Part shown: positions 56,929 to 64,000 of the stretch, in pieces | How the letters are laid out: each line of letters starts with the position of its first letter | Numbering within the stretch: position 1 is the stretch's first letter | Program-made: the position numbers and the translations under genes | Notes under the pieces: model-generated | Told to the model about the DNA's origin: nothing | Database searches by the model: none | The model's input: the letters and a program-made list of their open reading frames with translations, nothing else | NCBI GenBank assembly: GCA_036873135.1 | Contig: JAPTYO010000020.1 | Location: 8,373,203-8,437,202, forward strand | Direction: 5' to 3' | DNA: 64,000 bases | Source: Clarkia xantiana subsp. parviflora | Taxonomy: Eukaryota > Streptophyta > Magnoliopsida > Myrtales > Onagraceae

Positions 56929-58549
56929 GACAAGTAATGAAATGCATTGTTGATATGTACAAATTAACAACTCTAATTGGTCCAACTCATCCACTCTCTC
57001 ACATAGTTGATGTGTCATTGTCCATATAAGCATTTCCTATGCCTTAGATAGTCTCCAAACTCTCACATTGCACAATAGGAGCTGTTACTTTTTATTAATG
57101 GGAGTTACAAAAAGTTGAGGTATTAACTAATTAGACCAATACACCATATTGTATCAACTATTGCTTTCTTATGAATCCCCTAATGAAATTCTAAATAGTG
57201 TGATCTAGCTAGAACATGCATTTCCTTCAATGTCACGATCACCTCAGGTATCATCTACACAACCACAAACATGACTCAACAATATACAATGAAAAAGTTT
57301 CAGCTAAAGTATTACAAAAGTTCTCAAATAAATACATCTACAAATGGTGGGTTTGAACGAAGGTGACGGCTTTTGATTGTTACCTTGACAAGTTTGGGCT
57401 TGCTTCAAAGGAGTGACCGTCGTTCTTTTGAAAATCTAAACTTATAATTAATCGACTGACCACACACATAGCGATATAATGGAGATGAACAAGGCGTGAC
57501 CGATTATATGGTAGGAAGAAATTAGCGGAGGGAGATGAAAGGATCTGTCATTATGTTAATTATGAATTCATCTTCGAGTCGTGCATATTCAGGTAACAAG
57601 TGAACCCTAATTTGAGGTTGGTTTTTACAAATGGTATTCTCCTTTAGATTTATATATATTATTTTTTTTAATAATATCATGGTTATGATTAATTATTCTA
57701 TATATCATCCCTAATTGCAAATTGTTGAATTTGGAAATTCTTATTTAATTTATTCTTAGATACTACCTTAATAATTGTTAATTGTAAAATTTCTTTAATC
57801 TTTTTTTGCCAAATAAAGTTTGCTTAATCTAAAAATGTAATTTATACATTATTTCTAAATTGATATATATAATTGTGATTAATAAAATTTATTTAGCTCT
57901 TTCTCCTTTTTATTGTATTTATTGCATATTACTATCTAGATGTTAATTCAGACTGAATATTTGTTATTCATAAGTTTTTAGTCGTTTGACTAAAAACTAT
58001 CCACATAAAATATATATTTTTTCAATACCTCACATCTTACACAAAAAAAGTTTATACTCTTTAAATTGTGAATACTACATTATTTTTAACCAAAACATTC
58101 AATGTATGTAGAATGATTTAATTATATATATTATTATATTAATAACATTATATTAATACTACATATATTGATATATCAAATAAGAATAAAAATTACGAAC
58201 TTTGTAAAATATAAAATCGTTACGAATCAATTTGTACTCCCGGTGTTAGCTGCTGACATACATTCTCCGCGTAACAAATTTACATTTTTTCCATTCATTT
58301 TATAATTTAACAGCATCTCTATAAATTTAAATACAAAATATTAGATATCTGCAAATTAAGAAATCATCTTTTTCTCTTTTTGTTTAAAATGAAAATTTTC
58401 AGGACTGCTCGACGCCTTCCATTCGAATCAAGAGACCCACGTCTGATTATACTATGCTAATTATGTCATTTTTATCTCCTATTTTAGTTTCTACATAAAA
58501 TAAAGAGTTCTATATATGAAATAAGTAATAAAGAATTTTAAAAAAAAAA
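56929..58549. other. AT-rich intergenic DNA, no gene seen
   Basis: Right flank of element D. I looked on the minus strand for the missing 5' exons of the carbonic anhydrase gene and found none. 57350-57420 is less AT-rich, but no frame or motif stands out. Confidence 0.5.
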
Positions 58550-58952
58550 AAAAAGTTATTTAAATATATATCTATACATTTTGATTCTGAAACATTTTAA
58601 GGTCGCTACGTAATTTTTTTTCTATTTTTAATCAAACAATATATAAATATAAAAGACAATAACATTACATAAATATAAAAATGTATATATTATATGCAAA
58701 TTACAATATATAAACCTATATAATATATATATAAGAATATTTAAGTTTTAGGGTTAATTGAAGAATAGATAAAAAAAAAAAAAATCAATATTATATCTAT
58801 GAATATTTTCAAATTTTTTTTTTTTCTCAAATTCAATTTCAACGATTTTATGTTCTAAAACTTTTTTAACGCTAAACTTAATTCTTATGAAAGCTACCTT
58901 TTTTTTGTAATCTAAAATTTCTTTATTTTTGATCTCCCGCGCGGTGCGCGGG
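58550..58952 (+). mobile_element. Helitron-like 3' region without the CTAG end
   Basis: The sequence from 58550 is closely similar to about 2400-2811, with the shared phrases 'ttttaaggtcgc' (58597) and 'tctatttttaatcaaaca' (58621). It ends in the identical hairpin CCCGCGC/GCGCGGG (58936-58952). After the hairpin the sequence changes to an unrelated protein remnant, and the expected CTAG is missing, so the terminal bases were lost or replaced. Confidence 0.6.
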
Positions 58953-58956
58953 TTTG

Positions 58957-59095
58957 GCTCACCACTTTCATACATGGCTCGACAACGTTCCTTCCATATA
59001 CACAAAAAAACCACACCAACTAAATACCATCGTTGCTCAAGTTCCCTCTTCGATTGCCTGGGGTCTATCTTGAATTGTTCAAGCCATTCCTTCAT
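58957..59095 (-). pseudogene. LINE-type ORF2 C-terminal fragment
   Basis: On the minus strand, 59095 down to 58957 encodes MKEWLEQFKIDPRQ ... FLCIWKERCRAMYESGEPNP. The tryptophan-rich IWKERC segment followed by PNP resembles the C-terminal region of plant non-LTR retrotransposon polyproteins. Only about 46 codons remain before the Helitron hairpin. Confidence 0.5.
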
Positions 59096-59595
59096 GTTTA
59101 CCGGAGAATAATTAGAGATTTGAATATTAAGTGTACCGAACCATACCGTTAAAAGATGATCACTTTTAATTTGGTGTAAATTTTGGGCATAGTCTGAATC
59201 CGTCCTAGTTATACAAATTTTAGGAAGTCAATAAATAAAAAACGTATAGTAATATTATAAATGTCGAGTTCTATTTTGTTGTTATATTCATTGTTAACAT
59301 ACACATTGTTAACCTCCAGGGTTCCTAGTCGCCCTCGGTTTGAGGCGTTTTGGACATTACACTAAAGTGGATGTGTGCAAATTCAAATAATACAACAAAT
59401 AAAGATAGTCAGTTATAATAATAAATAAATAAAAACTTCACAAAATAATGAACTTTATATATATATAAAAAAAAACTATGAATTAATATGTCAGTATTCA
59501 TATATTATTAATATATAGTTTACAAACACTAAAAATTAAACTACTAATTGGAGTTTTTTAGGTAATAAATAAGATTTCTTCCAAAAAAACAAAAT
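59096..59595. other. No gene seen
   Basis: AT-rich DNA with short A and T runs and no feature that I can support. Confidence 0.45.
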
Positions 59596-59792
59596 CAGAA
59601 TTAGTGTTAGTTGCACAATTTTATCGTGCGTGTCGTGTTATGATGCTCAAACACGAACACGACACGGAAGTTATATCGTGCTAATTGTGTTTGTGCTATC
59701 GTATATCGTTCTGCCATATGCTAACACGAACACGATTTTTTCCGTGCGTGTTCGTGTCGTGCTATCGTGTCGTGTCACAAATTTCTAGCCCT
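59596..59792. mobile_element. hAT element fragment
   Basis: The right end reads CACAAATTTCTAGCCCT, inverse of a typical AGGGCTAG hAT terminus. It is preceded by many 'cgtgtcgtg' / 'cacgaacacgac' subterminal repeats in both orientations. The left end is not resolved and no 8-bp duplication was found, so it is probably truncated. Confidence 0.5.
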
Positions 59793-61039
59793 CCTGAAAG
59801 TAACATAGGTGATTTGATGCTTAATCAAAGAGTCGACGCGTGAGCGGAAGATAATAACGGAAGAGAAGATAATAATGGTAGAGAAGAAATGAAGAGTCGA
59901 TGCGCGCGAAGAAGACAGAGATCCTATTCGGAAAAGAGATGAAGAGCACGTGTGTCTCAGACGCGAGTTGAATTCCGTGCTAACACGGCGCGCTCACACT
60001 TCACATGTTAGTCTCTCACATCTTGGTCTATATATAATTAATGATATTTTTTTTGTTTCTAAATTTAGAGAGTTTCTTAATGTAAGCATTTATATTTGTA
60101 AATAATTATAGTCTAATTATTTAATCAATAAATGGCAGGCACTGTAATATTAAATTATTAACAAAAATTACCATGTTAATTTCACTAAAAAAAAACATAA
60201 AATTACCAAGTGTACATGATGTCCACTCACAAGTCACAACATAACTATGCAAGTTAAAGTATAATATATTTTAAAATAATTTAATTTATAATTATTTAAA
60301 TTTATAGAATTCAATAAATAATTTGTATTATTGGTATTGCCTTGTGGTATTTGAACAGTCGAAAAATATAAATAAGTAAATACAATAAATGATGAAAATG
60401 TTTTATTTTGTGCAAAATATAGTAAATTACTTAATTACTTAGTATTTAATACTCGTATTTTATTCACATTGATATTATTAATTAGATAATTAGTTCTGAT
60501 ATATTCTGTATCTGCCGAATGATATAATTTCATATTTTTTTTACAAAATAATAACGTAATTATCCATTTAGTTACTTTTAAAAAAAACTATTAAACACAT
60601 TCTAAATCATAATTATTTTTATTCCATTTAAACAAGAATATAAAAGTTTTCCATAATGTATGCATTTATATTTTTTGCCGGTCTAATTATTTTTCAAATT
60701 GCACTCGTCGAATATTTAGGAAATCTAACGAAAGATTGTCCGAAACGGTCATATCCCATTGCGCGGGAAACGAAGTACTCTGTAATTGACCACAAAAAAG
60801 ACTTCGCCCCCAAGTTTTTTGAAGTTTTTTTTGTTTTCGGCCAAAGTTTTTCTGAAGATCCCTAGTACCATCTCTATATATTGACTGCCGCCAATTTCTC
60901 ACTCACCGTCGCTTAATTTTCCAGTTCGTCGTCGTCTTTCAAGTCTCTCATTGTTTCTTTCTTTCTACTCTCCGATATCTCTCTGACGAAACCCTAGTTT
61001 CTCAATTTTGATCTATCTCGCACATTGGAGTCGCTGTAC
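59793..61039 (+). promoter_or_regulatory. Upstream region of the MYB-like gene
   Basis: Mostly AT-rich DNA. Close to the gene the sequence changes: 'ctatatatt' at about 60873 is a likely TATA box, followed by a CT-rich leader (60900-61000, 'tctttctttctactctcc'). Confidence 0.45.
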
Positions 61040-62007
61040 ATGATGGATATGGATTCTGATTATTGTTGCTCAACGGACTGGGAGATGGAAAGCTTTGTGG
61101 AGTCACTATTGGTGTCCGATGAACTGGTTTCCCCAACTTATGCAGATCATCACTTACAGGAAATCGACGCACCAGGTAATTTTTTATCATCAATGGGTGG
61201 GATAGAATTAGGGTATGATTTGTGGTGTTCTGAGGAGGAAAAATCAAAGTTTGTGGATTCTCTAGGTCTTGGAAGCATCAGCTCATCATCAGAGGACTGG
61301 TATTCGAATCTGCCGCCCAAAGCTTCCAGCTTGATGCAGAATGATCAAGGGGGTGATGCACAGTAACAGATGTTGGATAAAGAAGAAGATTGTGGGGATT
61401 CACCATCCATTGAAATTTGTAGTGATCAAGGAAATGAATCCTCCTCAATTTATTGCTCCTACCAAGAAGAAGGAGATGACATTGATGTTACTGTGGAGAA
61501 TGTCGAGGAGGTGGAGGATTCATGGAGCACGGTGGAGGAGCAGATGCTAAGAGCGGCCATGGCGGATAATATCCTGATGCAGCCCATTATTCAATGGAAA
61601 CGCATTGCTGAAGCGCTGCCATGGAGGACACCATTGGAGGTGTTTAACCGGACCAACCAATTGCTTCAAACTGTCCTGAGAGATCTGGCTATCTTCACTA
61701 CTGAGCAGCAGCAGCAGTGTCATCAGCAGGAGCAGGTTGGTGTCATCATCGTGTCTCCTCCAGAACAAGAAGAACAAATTAGGAAAGTGCAAAAAAGAAG
61801 GTGGAGTGAAGAAGAGCACGAGAAGTTTCTGGTTGGGGTTGAGAGGTACGGATGGGAAACTGGAAGAAGGTGGCTACTTTGATTCCAAGCAGAACAGTCC
61901 CTCAAGTAACAAGTCATGCCCAGAAGTGTCAAAAGCAGAACAACCCCAACAACATTATACCTAAAAAGAGGAGGACAAGGAAGAATCTGCAGTTAATCAG
62001 CTGCTAG
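61040..62007 (+). pseudogene. MYB/SANT transcription factor gene with one stop and one frameshift
   Basis: The first ATG is at 61040. About 109 codons of acidic sequence run to a TAA at 61364-61366, and the same frame continues with QMLDKEEDCG. A first SANT-like repeat (DSWSTVEEQMLRAA ... WKRIAEALPWRTP) lies near 61525-61640. A second MYB repeat starts with KRRWSEEEHEKFLVGVERYGW (about 61792-61855). One base is missing near 61855-61863; in the next frame the repeat continues with WKKVATLIPSRTVPQVTSHAQK and a basic tail to TAG at 62007. The two spaced repeats and a SHAQK motif resemble the DIVARICATA/RADIALIS-type MYB-related factors, which bind DNA in the nucleus. No intron is needed. The two lesions may be real or sequence errors. 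Confidence 0.75.
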
Positions 62008-64000
62008 CTAGCTAATTAAGGTGACATATATGTACTTATGTGTAGTATATATGAATGAGAGTTGTCTACTGCTAGCTAGCTAGTTTCATCTAACCATTGT
62101 GTTGTTCCACTAGTTTGAAAGCTGTTAGTTAGTTATGATTTAGGGACTGAGAGAGAGTAGTAGTTAGTTATGATTGTCTGTCTGTGTATAGATTCTGATG
62201 ATTCTTTATCCATCCATTTGATGATGATTCAATAAATGATACCATTTTTTACTTATAATAATAATTGTCTGTGTTTACTTGTTACCTTCTCTCAAAGCAT
62301 TTACTTGCTATATATTTCCAATGTCTCAGACACCACTATCATAAGTGGTTTTGTTTTGCTGCATTATTACTTTGATTGAATCTTGAATGTAAACCCTTGA
62401 TTATATTTAAAGTATAGGAGGATTAGGATTATACTACAAAACATCACATCCCATCCCTACTGAGTTGTGTTGGGGACTATCTTGTTCTAAGGAAGATGAT
62501 GATTAGAAGAGGCGACATTCCTTTTATAAGTAACTCTGGTCTGCAATTCCTGTTTGTTTTCTTCAAAATCTGGGTTTATATATCTTTCTTTCTTCAAAAA
62601 TAATCTATAATGGGTTTTCTTTTCTTCAAAAAGTGTAGAATGTTGTTGTCTATACAAACTTTTCCTGCTCTGCATAAATCCTTGTGTAATCATCTTCTTC
62701 CTCCTCCTCCCTGCAATGTAATTAAGCTGCTGCATCCATGCATGCTATCAATGAGTGCTCTTTCTTCACAATCTTCTCTCAACCCCATCTTTTAGAAATC
62801 AAGTATCCCGTTCGTTCATCGCACAATATCAGTTTCCCTAAACCCTGCCCTGCACCTTTTGAGTTGCTGGCTGATTTCCTCCTTTCTTTTCATAGCTAGA
62901 ATAATAACACAAACTTACTGGGAATCAAAGCCATGGGTTGCTTATATTATTAACTACTGCAACGTCTCCAATTATTAAACCACACAACCCAATTCCGTCA
63001 TCACAAACCATGCGTATCTTGTACAACTTCCTTCACATTCATGAGAGAAATTGAAACTGAAAAACATAAATGTATTCAAACATATAAACTTGAAACAAAT
63101 AAATATATAAACTACCTGCAGAGAAGGAGCATTCCAACTGCAGAAAATAAGGAGGTTGTTTTGTTGAAGGAGAGCCTACACAACACAACACAGCAAGCCA
63201 AAAACATATATATGATTCATCAATGCAGGTTGCAGCAACCATATGTGACAGACAGCAACCATTGTATTATATGTGTCTCATTTAGCTACAAGCTCCATTA
63301 ATGTAGGACAGCTGCAGGCAAGAATGTGGTTATTCAATGGTGATTGATGACGGTGTTGTTGATGTCTATAATGAATGATAAGCATTATTTTGTGTGTGTT
63401 TTCTGCAACAAAAAAAAAATGACCACAGAAAGATTGTTTCTTGTGATGACTAAAAGAAGGTAGTGGTGACTTTGTGAGACACTGAATGACATGTCTTGCC
63501 TATGACACACGAGAATTGTCCACTTGAATTTCTATTTTCAGTGCTTTTAAAAGATTACAGATGGTAAATGAATCACCTAATATTGAAGTCAAGACATAGA
63601 TTTGTTTGTCTCGCGTCGTGTGCTTGGAAAAAAAACCAAGGATTCATTCTCTAAAGGACCAACACGGAGTGAGGGCCAGTGCTTCAATTGGGTCACAGTG
63701 ACATATGTGAACCTATATAATAATATCAACATTTAATTGAGGTAAAATATATTTTATACATTTTATTGATTTCTCACGAAAAGCATATGTGTTGTATAAA
63801 GCCAACCAAGGAAGTAATTAACTATAAATGATAATCGTCTTAAACCAACAATACACTATCGTCTTGAATTTTTTTCACTCAAATAACAATTTTGTGATAG
63901 CCAAATAAGGAAATACCAAATTCATAATTTCGTTAACCAAAATACATATGTACGCGATTCATATTCGCATACCGAGCTCTATGTGTCTGTTATTCGCATC
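62008..64000. other. No gene seen
   Basis: Presumed 3' flank of the MYB-like gene and intergenic DNA. CTAGCTAG-type repeats (62003-62085) and 'tagttagttatgatt' (62131 and 62160, two copies) follow the stop. Short open frames at 62487-62735 and 63041-63301 show no recognisable domain. Confidence 0.45.

Noticed and set aside
62487..62735. 82-codon minus-strand ORF downstream of the MYB-like gene
   Set aside because: Basic, low-complexity sequence with no motif; no support beyond openness.

Overview
The window is nuclear DNA of a flowering plant, probably a eudicot. The evidence is GT-AG introns, a complete gene for the chloroplast lumen protease DEG1, a broken plant beta-carbonic anhydrase gene, a broken MYB/SANT transcription factor gene, and dense plant-type transposons. 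Most of the window is transposon sequence. Only one host gene (DEG1, 20990-24453, plus strand) looks intact.

Layout. 1-7687 is AT-rich DNA holding a PIF/Harbinger MITE (1399-1815), two Helitron 3' ends (to 2823 and to 5892), a direct duplication of about 855 bp (2829-4544), a long-TIR Mutator-like MITE with a 9-bp target duplication (5213-5744) and the end of a CACTA element (to 7687). 7787-18742 is a complete Ty3/gypsy element of the Tat type (element A). It has near-identical LTRs, one intact 1853-codon gag-pol frame on the minus strand, and a four-exon antisense gene on the plus strand that converges on gag-pol across a 50-bp tandem array. 19.2-19.9 kb looks like a decayed LTR. 20.1-25.1 kb is the DEG1 gene flanked by two related inverted-repeat elements. 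25.2-27.9 kb holds two small hAT elements with perfect 8-bp target duplications, the start of an LTR retrotransposon, a TA microsatellite and a solo LTR.

From about 28.2 to 45.2 kb lies a beta-carbonic anhydrase pseudogene on the minus strand whose exons are pushed about 16 kb apart. The splitting intron holds a CACTA element (29638-44530, target duplication AAC) that carries pieces of another gene. Inside it is a Ty1/copia element (30264-41453, target duplication GCCTT). Inside the copia reverse transcriptase lies a defective Tat element (B, 32001-37805, target duplication GTAAT). The order of insertion can be read directly: gene, CACTA, copia, gypsy.

45247-56923 is a third Tat element (D), slightly decayed, again with the antisense gene and a different tandem array. 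56.9-60 kb is AT-rich with a Helitron-like hairpin fused to a LINE remnant and a hAT fragment. 61040-62007 is a two-SANT-domain MYB-like gene broken by one stop and one frameshift. I see no gene in 62008-64000.

The most unusual content is the antisense, spliced gene shared by Tat elements A and D and lost from B, the RS-rich tract in their Gag, and the four-level nest inside the carbonic anhydrase pseudogene.
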